DNA of 64,000 nt from JADJLQ01 sp964405735 (GTDB lineage: Bacteria > Bacteroidota > Bacteroidia > Chitinophagales > Saprospiraceae): the NCBI GenBank assembly GCA_964405735.1, contig CAYOPD010000002.1, positions 1 to 64,000 on the forward strand, read 5' to 3'. Under the pieces are notes generated by a model, which worked only from the letters and a program-made list of their open reading frames with translations, made no database searches and had not been told where the DNA came from. Below are positions 8,425 to 17,107 of this stretch, one piece after another. Positions within the stretch are counted from its first letter, which is position 1, and the number at the start of each line of letters is the position of its first letter. The translations under genes were made by a program, and so were the position numbers.

Positions 8425-8432
8425 TATATTTG
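8425..8432 (+). promoter_or_regulatory. -7 promoter box of the VPS10-like gene
   Basis: TATATTTG, a perfect TAnnTTTG match, lies 31 bases before the ATG at 8464. A T-rich stretch (CTTTTTC, 8401-8407) sits about where a -33 TTTG element would be, though it is not a clean match. Confidence 0.55.
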
Positions 8433-8463
8433 CCATTTATATTAAGATTTACTTTAATATCTC

Positions 8464-11067
8464 ATGGATATACGCCGGCCGGTTTTGTGGGGAATCTTGT
8501 TGTTGACTGCGGCTTGCAGGCTGGATACGCCGGAGTATCAGGGGCCCAAAAGCATCTCAGAATCTGAAACGGAGGGAGAAACCGGTGAGCAAAGTGGTGC
8601 CGGGCTCGCTCTGGAAGCCTGGTACCAGGCCCGGTTTGCAGATCCAGGCCAGGTAAATCCCCCTAGCCTGATGCCCGCCTATGAAAAATTAAAACAACAT
8701 ACCCGCACTCCGGATAAGGCCAGCTGGCGATCGATCGGGCCTAAAAATATCGGAGGCCGGACCCTTTGCCTGGCTTTCCATCCCACGGATCCGAATGTCC
8801 TTTTTGCCGGTTCGGCGAGCGGTGGCCTTTGGAAGACCAGCAGTTCGGGACTGGGTTATCATGGATGGGTCCAGGTCCCTATTGACCTGCCTGTTTATTC
8901 AGTGGCTTCCATTCTCATCAGCCCCAGGAACCCAAACCTGATGTTTATCGGAACCGGAGAAGTTTATAATAAAGCTGCCGCCGCACCTGGTATCGTCGAT
9001 CGTACCACCCGGGGCACCTATGGCATGGGTATCCTGAAATCCACGGATGGCGGCAAAAGCTGGAAACAAAGCCTAAACATCGGGGTAGGCTTGATTAGCG
9101 GCGTACAGGACATGGAATTCGATCCTTTCGACGATTATCTCATTTATGCCGCCACCACCCATGGTTTGTATAAATCAACCAACCAGGGTCAAAGCTGGTC
9201 GCTGATCCACAATGTACCCATGGCTGTGGATGTTGATATCAATCCACATAATCCCGAAATCGTTTTCGTCTCCCACGGCAGTTTCCAGGATGGGGCCTTC
9301 AGCGGAATATACCGTTCCAACAATTCAGGCCAGACTTTTACCAAACTGAAAAATGGCCTTCCTTCCGGCTATTCGGGCAAAGCTAAAATCGATATCAGCC
9401 GAAGCAATCCGGATATCATTTATGCCTCCGTAGCCAATGCTTTCAAGTCCATCGGATTGTTTATGAGCGTGGACGGTGGCAACAGCTGGGACCTGATGAA
9501 TCAAAAAGACGTGGCCGATGTTCAGGGCTGGTATTCGCATGATGTTGCCATTCACAGTACGAATCCCGATTACATTGCCTATGTTGGCCAAAATGCCTAT
9601 ATCTCGGATAACCAGGGGACCAATTTTATCAATGTTACCTCCTGGGATGCCGCCGATATGGGCCGTGTACCCGTTGGCGGGCCCGAAGGAATCGGCATAT
9701 ATGTGCACGCGGACATACACGCGGCTTATTTCCATCCAAAGCGTCCCGACGAGATTTATTTTGCCACCGACGGCGGGATTTTTGTTTCGCGGGACAAAGG
9801 CATGAGTTTCGAAGGCCGCAATGGAGGTTATGTAACCTCGCAATTCTATGCCAATTTTTCCGCTTCCAGGACGGACCCGGAGTTTGCCATTGGCGGCATG
9901 CAGGACAACGGCACGGCTATTTACGATGGACAGGATGCCTGGATTAAAGTAATTGGAGGGGACGGAATGTCCACAGCCATCAATCCATTTAATGAAAACG
10001 TCATCTTTGGATCGTTCCAGTATTTCGGCCTGAACCGTTCTACGGACCGGGGAAAGACATTTGAATATCTCAAGCCAGCCAATTCCATCTTCCTTTCCGA
10101 ACCAAAAGCGTTCAATACCCCCTTTGAAGTCATTGCTTCCTCACCCAATTCCATTTATGCAGGGGCTCAGAAAGTATATTTGAATGAGAGCAGCGGAAAT
10201 CCCGCCTTCTGGAAAGCCACCCATTCCAGCCCCCTGGACCCGGAATCCACAGTGCTGACCCTCGCGGTGGCACCGTCGGATCCCTCCATAATTTTCGCCA
10301 GCACTTCCCCGCTCAACAACAATACGGTACCTAAAGTATTCAAAAGCACCGACGCGGGTAAACAATGGACCCGGCTGACCAACCTGCCTAATAAATCCGC
10401 GATGGATATTGCCATCGATCCAACAGATTCCCGGATTGTCTACATCGTTTTTTCCGGATTTGGAGCAGGCAGTCATGTATTCAAATCCTTTGACGGCGGT
10501 GCCTCCTGGAGCATTAAGGAGAATGGCCTTCCTGACGTACCGGTCAACTGCATTGTCCTCCATCCGAAAAACAGGAATGAATTGTTCCTGGGCAATGACC
10601 TAGGCGTGTTTTATTCTAAAAACCAGGGAGAATCCTGGGAAAAATTTATGGAAGGTCTGCCCAATGCGGTCATGGCGATGAGCATCAGCATTCCCGCCGA
10701 CGCCGAAAGCATCAAGGTGGCTACTCATGGCAATGGGGTTTTCGAAAGCAACTTACCCCTGTCCCTACCGGTAAACGAACTTAATAATCCCTACCTGAAA
10801 AGCTTTGTTATAAGCCCAAATCCCGCATATAATCGTGCACAAGCCGCACTTAGCCTGGAAAAAGCCGCCAAATACCGGATTTTGGTCAATGATCTCAGCG
10901 GTAAAACTATTTTTGACGGCCCCGAACTTAAAGGCCTGGCAGGCCTGAACATCAACCATCTTGATCTATCAGGGTACCCTTCCGGCACTTATTTGATCGG
11001 TATCCGCGGTCAAATCCTGGAGGATGGGTCGGGCTTTCAGAGGACTTTAAAAGTGGTGAAGAGGTAG
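8464..11067 (+). CDS. Sortilin/VPS10-like beta-propeller lipoprotein with T9SS sorting domain
   Basis: Secreted protein of 867 residues. The N-terminus has a lipobox ending LLTAAC (Cys18), so it is probably lipidated. The body carries roughly ten Asp-box repeats of the S-x-D-x-G-x-x-W type (STDGGKSW, SVDGGNSW, STDAGKQW, SFDGGASW and variants), the hallmark of VPS10/sialidase-like beta-propellers, which bind ligands and need not be enzymes. From about residue 783 (VISPNPAYNRA) to the end is a type A T9SS C-terminal domain with the usual final GTYLIGI...KVVKR pattern. A lipobox together with a T9SS tail is unusual. It is monocistronic and converges on the LptF/G gene with a 31-base gap. Its ligand is unknown. 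Confidence 0.85.
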   Translation: MDIRRPVLWGILLLTAACRLDTPEYQGPKSISESETEGETGEQSGAGLALEAWYQARFADPGQVNPPSLMPAYEKLKQHTRTPDKASWRSIGPKNIGGRTLCLAFHPTDPNVLFAGSASGGLWKTSSSGLGYHGWVQVPIDLPVYSVASILISPRNPNLMFIGTGEVYNKAAAAPGIVDRTTRGTYGMGILKSTDGGKSWKQSLNIGVGLISGVQDMEFDPFDDYLIYAATTHGLYKSTNQGQSWSLIHNVPMAVDVDINPHNPEIVFVSHGSFQDGAFSGIYRSNNSGQTFTKLKNGLPSGYSGKAKIDISRSNPDIIYASVANAFKSIGLFMSVDGGNSWDLMNQKDVADVQGWYSHDVAIHSTNPDYIAYVGQNAYISDNQGTNFINVTSWDAADMGRVPVGGPEGIGIYVHADIHAAYFHPKRPDEIYFATDGGIFVSRDKGMSFEGRNGGYVTSQFYANFSASRTDPEFAIGGMQDNGTAIYDGQDAWIKVIGGDGMSTAINPFNENVIFGSFQYFGLNRSTDRGKTFEYLKPANSIFLSEPKAFNTPFEVIASSPNSIYAGAQKVYLNESSGNPAFWKATHSSPLDPESTVLTLAVAPSDPSIIFASTSPLNNNTVPKVFKSTDAGKQWTRLTNLPNKSAMDIAIDPTDSRIVYIVFSGFGAGSHVFKSFDGGASWSIKENGLPDVPVNCIVLHPKNRNELFLGNDLGVFYSKNQGESWEKFMEGLPNAVMAMSISIPADAESIKVATHGNGVFESNLPLSLPVNELNNPYLKSFVISPNPAYNRAQAALSLEKAAKYRILVNDLSGKTIFDGPELKGLAGLNINHLDLSGYPSGTYLIGIRGQILEDGSGFQRTLKVVKR

Positions 11068-11098
11068 TCGCCGCTGATGGCCAACCATTATCCACTAA

Positions 11099-12814
11099 TC
11101 ACGATCCACCACCCAATACTTCCTTTTTCTTCCTTGTAAACAACCTAACCACCTTCTCCGTCATCACATCCAGTATATTGGAAGACATGTCCTTGCTTGC
11201 CCGGTAAGTCAGGTAGATCCCGATGACGGAAATGATGGCCGTAGTCATCCACATCCCGATTTCTACCTGGAGCACCATAGAGTCGGTGAGTTTTTCAAAA
11301 AGTTTGGACGCCATGATGTACATGATGAAGAAAATGATGGCGATCAAAAGGGGGTAGCCAAAACCTCCTTTTCGCACAATAGCCCCCATCGGAGCCCCGA
11401 TGAAAAGAAAAAGAATACAGGACAGGGCAAGAGTGTATTTCTGATAATATTGTTGCCAGTGCAGGATCTCTTTTTTCCTGAAGGATTGGAGCGAAAACAG
11501 GACATTGATGATTTCCGATTGCACCAGGTTGGCAGCAGTACCGGTTTCCCGGAACCATTTTGACCGCCGGCTGCTGTCCAGCAATTCGTAAAAATGGGCG
11601 ACTTTCACTCCCGGCTTAAGGTCTATTTCCATATTCTCCTTAGGGGGCAGCAATTTTTTCCCTGAAGCCAGCGTGTCCGCGGAGACCATGCTGTCCTGTA
11701 CCCCGTTTGCCTGCATGCTGTCCATCCGGATACCCATGGCTGCAATTTGTTCCTTAAAACTGGCGATGGATGGCCTGGAGGGAGATTCCGTTTTGATGGC
11801 CTCCAGGCGCTGACTATCCTGTTCGAGTCTTTTCATGGTATCGGGGCTATCCGGAGGCAAAGCCTGACCGGGTGAAGGCAGGCTGTCCTGCTTTTGTATG
11901 CTCACGTTAAACATTCTGGTAATTCCCAGGCCCACCTTCCTTTCCCCGTCACCGATCGTCTTCTTAATGGTATCGATCTGGATCAGCAATTGACGGTTGC
12001 TCAGCATTTTTTGGTTTTGGGAATACCGGCTTTCATCTGTGGCGCTGATCGCAAATTCATCCAGGTCAAAGGATTTGGTATAGTGGGCAAAGCGTGTTCT
12101 CATCAGGGGATAATTACGCCTTCCCCCTTCCAGGTAACGCGGCAGGGGTTCTTCCACCTGCTCGCCGTTTTCCAGTTCAAGCACAAAACGGCTGCCACCT
12201 TCGGCAGTGTACATCCTCCCTTTTTCAGCCCGGGTGCAAATGATCAGGTCGCTGGCCTTACTTTGGTCATAAATGATCACATCTTCGATATTCTCCTTCT
12301 TTTTCTTGCCGATAAAGATGGAATAACCGTAAAAATCATCGTTGAAAATACCTTCTTCCAGCGCGAGAGTAGGTTTTTGTCTTCGAATGTCGTTGAGGCG
12401 GGTGAAAAATTTAAGATTGGCCTTTGGGATAATATAATTGGAGGCGAAATATGAGAGACAGGCGACCAGCGCGGTGACCACCACCAGGGGCATCATGATC
12501 CGGATCAGGCTGATTCCGGCTGATTTCATACTGGACAATTCATAACGTTCTCCCAGGTTGCCAAAGACCATTACGGATGCGAGCAGGACCGACATGGGGA
12601 GGGCGAGGGGCACAAAAGACACAGTGAGATAACTGATCAATTCAATGATCTGAAAAAAGCCAATGCCTTTGCCCATAATCTCATCGATGTACAACCAGAA
12701 AAATTGCATGGTGAGCACAAAGAGGGCAATCATGAATGAAAGCGCCATTGGGGGCAAAAAGGAAGTGATCAGTAAACGATCAATTTTTTTAAGCCGGCCC
12801 AGCAAGACATTCAT
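11099..12814 (-). CDS. LptF/LptG-family lipopolysaccharide export permease
   Basis: Inner-membrane protein of 571 residues of the YjgP/YjgQ family, which forms the membrane part of the LptB2FG transporter that moves LPS out of the inner membrane. Three N-terminal hydrophobic segments (about 18-45, 55-90 and 100-130) and three C-terminal ones (about 460-555) flank a periplasmic jellyroll region. The region contains a long Ser/Pro/Gln-rich low-complexity insert (about 320-390), which makes the protein longer than the roughly 360 residues of the E. coli homologues; long forms are common in Bacteroidota. Whether it acts as LptF or LptG cannot be told from sequence. A perfect -7 box lies five bases upstream. 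Confidence 0.9.
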   Translation of the reverse strand: MNVLLGRLKKIDRLLITSFLPPMALSFMIALFVLTMQFFWLYIDEIMGKGIGFFQIIELISYLTVSFVPLALPMSVLLASVMVFGNLGERYELSSMKSAGISLIRIMMPLVVVTALVACLSYFASNYIIPKANLKFFTRLNDIRRQKPTLALEEGIFNDDFYGYSIFIGKKKKENIEDVIIYDQSKASDLIICTRAEKGRMYTAEGGSRFVLELENGEQVEEPLPRYLEGGRRNYPLMRTRFAHYTKSFDLDEFAISATDESRYSQNQKMLSNRQLLIQIDTIKKTIGDGERKVGLGITRMFNVSIQKQDSLPSPGQALPPDSPDTMKRLEQDSQRLEAIKTESPSRPSIASFKEQIAAMGIRMDSMQANGVQDSMVSADTLASGKKLLPPKENMEIDLKPGVKVAHFYELLDSSRRSKWFRETGTAANLVQSEIINVLFSLQSFRKKEILHWQQYYQKYTLALSCILFLFIGAPMGAIVRKGGFGYPLLIAIIFFIMYIMASKLFEKLTDSMVLQVEIGMWMTTAIISVIGIYLTYRASKDMSSNILDVMTEKVVRLFTRKKKEVLGGGS

Positions 12815-12819
12815 CTACA

Positions 12820-12827
12820 CAAAAATA
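12820..12827 (-). promoter_or_regulatory. -7 promoter box of the LptF/G gene
   Basis: On the minus strand TATTTTTG matches TAnnTTTG and is followed after TGTAG by the ATG at 12814. With only five bases between box and start codon the mRNA would be leaderless or nearly so. Confidence 0.5.
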
Positions 12828-13026
12828 AGCCTTCCGGCGCCAGCCATAGAAAAAGGATCATCCGGTCCAATTACAGCACCACTTGCAAAACCAGGAGGGC
12901 GAAAACCAGGGATTCCCCGCATTTAAGGTAATTTTGGCCCTTTCGCCCCGAAGAACCCGGGAAAATGAAACTTTTTCTCCCAGTATTGTAACCAATATTC
13001 GTTAAGAGCCGTCAACCCCTCGTACA

Positions 13027-13536
13027 ATGGATCAACAGGAATTTCGCCAGTTTGTAAAAGTCAATCAGAGCAAGATTTTCCGGTACGCCCTGCACCTTTT
13101 ACAAAAAGAAGAAGATGCCAAGGACCTTGTACAGGATGTTTTGGTTAAAATCTGGGATCGCCGCGAAGAACTCGAGCGCATCGATAACCTGGAGGGATGG
13201 ATGTTTACCGTCACCCGGAACCTTTGTATTGACCGGATCCGGGCCAGGAAAAACCACCTGGATATCAATACCCAGGTGCAAGTCCAGGACACCCAGGACA
13301 CCCCGCATGAAAAAACGGCTAAAGCACAAGTGATGAACCTGATAAAAAAACTGATCGGCGAAATGCCTGAAAAACAAAAGATGGTGCTCCATCTCCGGGA
13401 TATCGAAGGTTTGTCCTATGATGAAATTGCCGTGGCCTGTGAACTCTCCCTGGCCCAGGTGAAGGTCAATCTCCACCGAGCCCGACTTAATTTAAAAGAA
13501 AAAATCATTCAATCCGGATTATATGAACAACTCTAA
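13027..13536 (+). CDS. ECF-type RNA polymerase sigma-70 factor
   Basis: Sigma factor of 169 residues with only regions 2 and 4, as in ECF sigmas. Region 2 (about 10-75) includes DAKDLVQDVLVKIWDRR and the promoter-melting stretch WMFTVTRNLCIDRIRARK. Region 4 (about 113-163) has the helix-turn-helix GLSYDEIAVACELSLAQVKV. The next gene overlaps its end by 14 bases and encodes a one-pass membrane protein that fits an anti-sigma factor. Two DUF4252 genes follow, a grouping seen in many Bacteroidota. It probably autoregulates this operon, but I could not identify its promoter motif with confidence. Confidence 0.92.
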   Translation: MDQQEFRQFVKVNQSKIFRYALHLLQKEEDAKDLVQDVLVKIWDRREELERIDNLEGWMFTVTRNLCIDRIRARKNHLDINTQVQVQDTQDTPHEKTAKAQVMNLIKKLIGEMPEKQKMVLHLRDIEGLSYDEIAVACELSLAQVKVNLHRARLNLKEKIIQSGLYEQL

Positions 13537-14011
13537 AAAATACATCAATCAGCTCCTGGACAAATACTGGGCTGGTGAAACCACCCTCGAGGATGAAAAA
13601 GTCCTGGCTGCGTATTTCAACACGGACCAGGTGGATGAGGATTTCAAACCCTTTAAACCCCTCTTCGAATATTTTGACCAGCAACGCCAGGTATCCGTTG
13701 ACCTGGAAGACCAGGTCATGGAAAGGATCCGGAGTAAACGCATCGAAACTAAAGTGATCCGGCTCACCTGGAAACGTGCATTAGCCGTCGCAGCTTCCCT
13801 GATCCTCCTCGTCACGGCAGGCATCAGCACCTACCGGTACCAGCTTTCCAAAAAAGACAACCTGGTGATGCAGGATACTTTTGAATCGCCTGAAGAAGCC
13901 CTCGAACAAACCAAAGCTGCCCTCCTGTACCTCTCAAACAGGATGAACAGGGTCGCGGACCAGACGACCAAATCCCTGGAAAAAACTGAAAACCTCGACA
14001 TCTTAAACTGA
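13523..14011 (+). CDS. Probable membrane anti-sigma factor
   Basis: Protein of 162 residues with an acidic, helix-rich N-terminal cytoplasmic part, one transmembrane segment at about 85-105 (ALAVAASLILLVTAGIS) and a short C-terminal extracytoplasmic helix rich in Gln, Thr and Asn. The topology, the 14-base overlap with the sigma gene and the position directly behind it are those of anti-sigma factors. No zinc-binding HxxxCxxC motif is present, so it is not a ZAS-type anti-sigma. The call rests on topology and context, not on a recognised domain. Confidence 0.7.
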   Translation: MNNSKKYINQLLDKYWAGETTLEDEKVLAAYFNTDQVDEDFKPFKPLFEYFDQQRQVSVDLEDQVMERIRSKRIETKVIRLTWKRALAVAASLILLVTAGISTYRYQLSKKDNLVMQDTFESPEEALEQTKAALLYLSNRMNRVADQTTKSLEKTENLDILN

Positions 14012-14034
14012 ATCTATTCAAATCCATCATAACC

Positions 14035-14553
14035 ATGAAAAACTTTATTTTATTACCCCTGCTGTTCAGCTCCCTTGTGGCAGCCGCCCAGACGGATGCG
14101 GTTACACGCTTTTTTAAGGCTTACGAGGACGATGAACGGTTTACCTCCGTCTATATCAGTCCGAAAATGTTCCAATTGGTCTCCAAAATCAAACTGGATG
14201 ACATGGACCCAGAATTGAAGTCCCTGCTTCAGACCATCAAAGGGCTGCATATCCTCAGTACCGAAGACTCTCCCCAGGCTTTTTACAAAGAGGCGGTGAG
14301 CAAGATCAACACGAAAGAATACGAAGAACTGATGAAAGTAAGAGACAAAGGCGAAGACGTGCTCTTTCTGACCAAAAGCAATGCTAGCAACCCGGACAAA
14401 ATCGACGAATTGCTTATGCTCGTCGGAGGCCCTGTGGAATTTACCATGGTCAGCTTTGTCGGGGACATAGACCTGAGCAAGGTCGGACGGCTCGGCCGGA
14501 CGCTCAATATCGAAGGCTCGGAACATCTTGAAAAAATCCAAAAAAAGAACTGA
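14035..14553 (+). CDS. DUF4252 exported protein
   Basis: Protein of 172 residues with a signal peptide (about 1-19, ending VAAAQ). The mature part is a small alpha/beta domain of the DUF4252 family, whose molecular function is unknown. The start is like other family members (TRFFKAYEDDERFTSVYISPKMF), and the C-terminal half has the VRDKGEDVLFL...GGPVEFTMVSFVGDID stretch. It lies 23 bases after the anti-sigma gene and 2 bases before a second DUF4252 gene. The pair is probably controlled by the ECF sigma factor and may be the envelope output or sensor of that system. Confidence 0.8.
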   Translation: MKNFILLPLLFSSLVAAAQTDAVTRFFKAYEDDERFTSVYISPKMFQLVSKIKLDDMDPELKSLLQTIKGLHILSTEDSPQAFYKEAVSKINTKEYEELMKVRDKGEDVLFLTKSNASNPDKIDELLMLVGGPVEFTMVSFVGDIDLSKVGRLGRTLNIEGSEHLEKIQKKN

Positions 14554-14555
14554 TC

Positions 14556-15068
14556 ATGAAGACTTTGATTTTAAGTCTGTTTTGCACCCTGTGTTTATCC
14601 GCCCTGTCCACGGCCCAGGAACAAAGTCTGAATCAGTTTGTGCGAGCGAATAAAAACCGGGATGGAATACGGCATTTTTCCATCCCGGGATTTCTGGTCC
14701 GGCTTGGGGGAGGCCTCGCCCTTCGTGAAGAAGGCCATTTGAAAAAGGAAGCGTTGAGCCCCCTCATCCGCAATTTAGGCAGTCTTTCAGTGATGTTTTC
14801 TGAAGATGGCGACGGATTCCGGGACGAGGATGTAAGGACCCTCAAAAAAGAACTGGTCGAGGAAGATTATGAACAACTGGCCTCCGTCCGGGATAATGGC
14901 TCGCGGGTGGAAGTTTTTGCCTGGCAAAAAAAAGAAATCCTGAGGCGACTGGTCTTTCTGATCCACGAAAAGAACGACGAATCCCTCCTTGTATGCCTGA
15001 GAGGACACTTCACCCGGGATGACTTGGCCAAAATGATGCATTATTTCCAGGAAGAAGAAAATAACTAG
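14556..15068 (+). CDS. DUF4252 exported protein, second copy
   Basis: Protein of 170 residues with a signal peptide ending near STAQ (about 20). The mature part is a diverged DUF4252 paralogue of the preceding protein: both share the E-Y/DYEQL-x-VRD-x-G block in the middle and a C-terminal beta-rich end. It starts 2 bases after the first copy, so the two are translationally coupled. It closes the sigma/anti-sigma operon and converges on prmA. Function unknown. Confidence 0.75.
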   Translation: MKTLILSLFCTLCLSALSTAQEQSLNQFVRANKNRDGIRHFSIPGFLVRLGGGLALREEGHLKKEALSPLIRNLGSLSVMFSEDGDGFRDEDVRTLKKELVEEDYEQLASVRDNGSRVEVFAWQKKEILRRLVFLIHEKNDESLLVCLRGHFTRDDLAKMMHYFQEEENN

Positions 15069-15164
15069 AATTAAGGCAGTACCTCAAAAAGATCGAACCC
15101 TTTTAGTCAGGCCCTGATATCTTCACAAATAAACAGACCTCTTTTTGGTCAGCCCCATTATATT

Positions 15165-15983
15165 TCAGGATTTGACAAGGACCAGGGCGCACCACCCTTC
15201 TTCTTCTATTGATTTCTTCAGCAACATACCTTGATTGCGAATTTCGGCATCCAGCAAAGGCAAATCCCCGGTTATAAATCCGGAGTAAATGGCATGCCCT
15301 CCTGGCTTTAGCAGGCGATAGATATCCTGTGTATGCCGGATGAGCACGTCCCTGGTGATGTTAGCCAAAATAAGATCATAAGCACCTTTTTCTTCCTTCA
15401 GGTTATCTGCCTGCTCCACTTCTATATGGTGGCAATGATTGGCCGCAATATTCTCCCGGCAATTCTCGACAGACCAGACATCATAATCCAGGGCCCGGAT
15501 CTTATCGGCTCCAAGTTTTTCGGCCACCACGGAAAGCACTCCGCTGCCACATCCGAAGTCGAGAACCGAGCTGCCTTTCAGATCGAGTCGCAGCATCTCC
15601 CGGACAACCATGCTGGTGGTGGCGTGGTGCCCGGTGCCAAAAGCCATTTTGGGATCGATCACAATATCCATTCCCACGGGGCTTTTTTCATGAAACGAAG
15701 CCCGAATATGCACTTTGCCGTCAATCCAGACCGGTTGAAATGAAGATTCCCAGATCGCGTTCCAGTTTTGTTGCTCTATCCGTTCAGCTACCCGGACAGG
15801 CAGGATGGCATCGATTTTTTCGAGCAATGCCGCACTATAACGGCTTTCGGGCAAATAACCTTCGATATGAGCCTCCTTTTCTTCGATGGCTTCCAGGCCG
15901 GCTTCATACAAACGGGCAAGGGTAATATCATCCGGAATAACCGTGAAGGTCAAACGGTAAAAGTTCTGGTTTAATTCATCCAT
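15165..15983 (-). CDS. prmA: Ribosomal protein L11 methyltransferase
   Basis: SAM-dependent methyltransferase of 272 residues that trimethylates ribosomal protein L11. It has the PrmA layout: an N-terminal substrate-recognition domain (about 1-75) and a class I methyltransferase domain whose motif I is VLDFGCGSGVLSVVA (about 136-150), followed by the substrate-loop sequence DLILANITRDVL. FGTGHHATT just before motif I is typical of PrmA. It overlaps the end of folD by 8 bases and so is translated from the same minus-strand transcript. Confidence 0.93.
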   Translation of the reverse strand: MDELNQNFYRLTFTVIPDDITLARLYEAGLEAIEEKEAHIEGYLPESRYSAALLEKIDAILPVRVAERIEQQNWNAIWESSFQPVWIDGKVHIRASFHEKSPVGMDIVIDPKMAFGTGHHATTSMVVREMLRLDLKGSSVLDFGCGSGVLSVVAEKLGADKIRALDYDVWSVENCRENIAANHCHHIEVEQADNLKEEKGAYDLILANITRDVLIRHTQDIYRLLKPGGHAIYSGFITGDLPLLDAEIRNQGMLLKKSIEEEGWCALVLVKS

Positions 15984-16857
15984 AGATTTTTCCGGAATAG
16001 GCCATCCAGGTATTGATCAACAGTGCGCAGACTGTCATGGGCCCCACCCCGCCGGGTACGGGTGTAATAAAAGAAGTCTTGGGCGACACACCTTCAAAAT
16101 CAACGTCTCCCACCAGCCGGTGGCCTTTTTTTGTCGTAGGATCTGAAATCTGGTTCATGCCCACATCAATCACGGAGGCACCTTCTTTTACCATATTCGC
16201 TTTCACAAAATGATGCACTCCGATGGCCGCGATCAGAATATCCGCTTGCCGGCTCATTTCCACCAGGTCGGTCGATTTGGAATGGCAGAGTGTGACCGTT
16301 GCATTTCCCGGGTAGGCTTTTCTCGATAACAAAATCGAGACCGGAGTGCCCACGATATTGCTCCTGCCGATGACGACCACATGTTTTCCTTCTGTGGGTA
16401 TCCGGTAATGTTCGATCAGCTTGAGAATACCCAGGGGCGTTGCAGGGACAAAAGCCGGCAGGCCAATCACCATCCGGCCCATATTCATTGGATGGAATCC
16501 ATCCACATCCTTTTTAGGGTCAATGGCCAGGAGGATTTCCTGGTCGTCGATGTGCTCCGGCAGCGGAAGCTGGACGATATATCCATCAATGGAATCGTTC
16601 CGGTTGAGGCCCTCCACGATTTGCAGCAATCCTTCCCGGGAGATTGAATTTTCCCTATGGATCAGGGTAGATTCATAACCCGCTTCAGCGCAGGATCTGA
16701 TCTTATTTTTAATGTAGGAGGCTGATGCCGGATGATCGCCGATCAATACTGCAGCCAGGTGTGGGGCCCGTTTCCCTTTAGCCTGTTCCGCCTTAACTGA
16801 CTGAAGGAGGTCGGCCTTTATTTTTTTTGACACCAGGACACCGTCGAGTAATTGCAT
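15976..16857 (-). CDS. folD: Bifunctional methylenetetrahydrofolate dehydrogenase/cyclohydrolase
   Basis: Cytoplasmic enzyme of 293 residues that interconverts 5,10-methylene-, methenyl- and 10-formyl-tetrahydrofolate with NADP. Signature blocks are present: SASYIKNK with the catalytic Lys, DGYIVQLPLP, the Rossmann loop VVIGRSNIVGTPVS and the C-terminal PVPGGVGPMTVCALL. I start it at the ATG at 16857, giving the usual MQLLDG N-terminus; the frame stays open for 25 more codons upstream but that part overlaps the -7 box and a palindrome and is not FolD-like. prmA overlaps its 3' end. Confidence 0.95.
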   Translation of the reverse strand: MQLLDGVLVSKKIKADLLQSVKAEQAKGKRAPHLAAVLIGDHPASASYIKNKIRSCAEAGYESTLIHRENSISREGLLQIVEGLNRNDSIDGYIVQLPLPEHIDDQEILLAIDPKKDVDGFHPMNMGRMVIGLPAFVPATPLGILKLIEHYRIPTEGKHVVVIGRSNIVGTPVSILLSRKAYPGNATVTLCHSKSTDLVEMSRQADILIAAIGVHHFVKANMVKEGASVIDVGMNQISDPTTKKGHRLVGDVDFEGVSPKTSFITPVPGGVGPMTVCALLINTWMAYSGKIYG

Positions 16858-17107
16858 GCCCAAATTTACGATTAACAGTGAAGATTCGACCCTGTCAGGG
16901 TCGGTTGATCTATTTTGAAAATGAGCCTGCACCCCTAACTAAGGGCAACCAAATAACGAAAATTTGTTTTGCACCTTCCCCATTCCTACTCGCTTCTCCT
17001 TTACACCTTTTACTCCCTTCGCCTTTAACCTTTTTGCATTAACCTTGCCCTGTTCCTTCCTCCTGTCTACCGTCTCCTTTTCTCCTTTGAATATTTTGGG
17101 AAAAAGA
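16858..17107. repeat. Spacer between trpA and folD: palindrome and pyrimidine-rich tract
   Basis: The 250-base gap holds a perfect 17-base dyad CGACCCTGTCAGGGTCG at 16887-16903 (8-base arms, one central base) about 30 bases upstream of folD, and a weak CCC...GGG hairpin near 16940. From about 16978 to 17095 the plus strand is almost wholly C/T with short reiterated words. Its 18-mer CTCCCTTCGCCTTTAACC (17013-17030) recurs exactly at 44263-44280. No gene is visible. The palindrome may be an operator or a REP-type repeat. Confidence 0.5.
16861..16868 (-). promoter_or_regulatory. -7 promoter box of folD
   Basis: TAAATTTG on the minus strand matches TAnnTTTG; only GGC separates it from the folD ATG at 16857. 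Transcription would begin at or within a base or two of the start codon. Confidence 0.5.

Noticed and set aside
16858..16932. Upstream extension of folD by 25 codons
   Set aside because: It covers the -7 box and palindrome and does not resemble FolD; the conserved MQLLDG start is at 16857.
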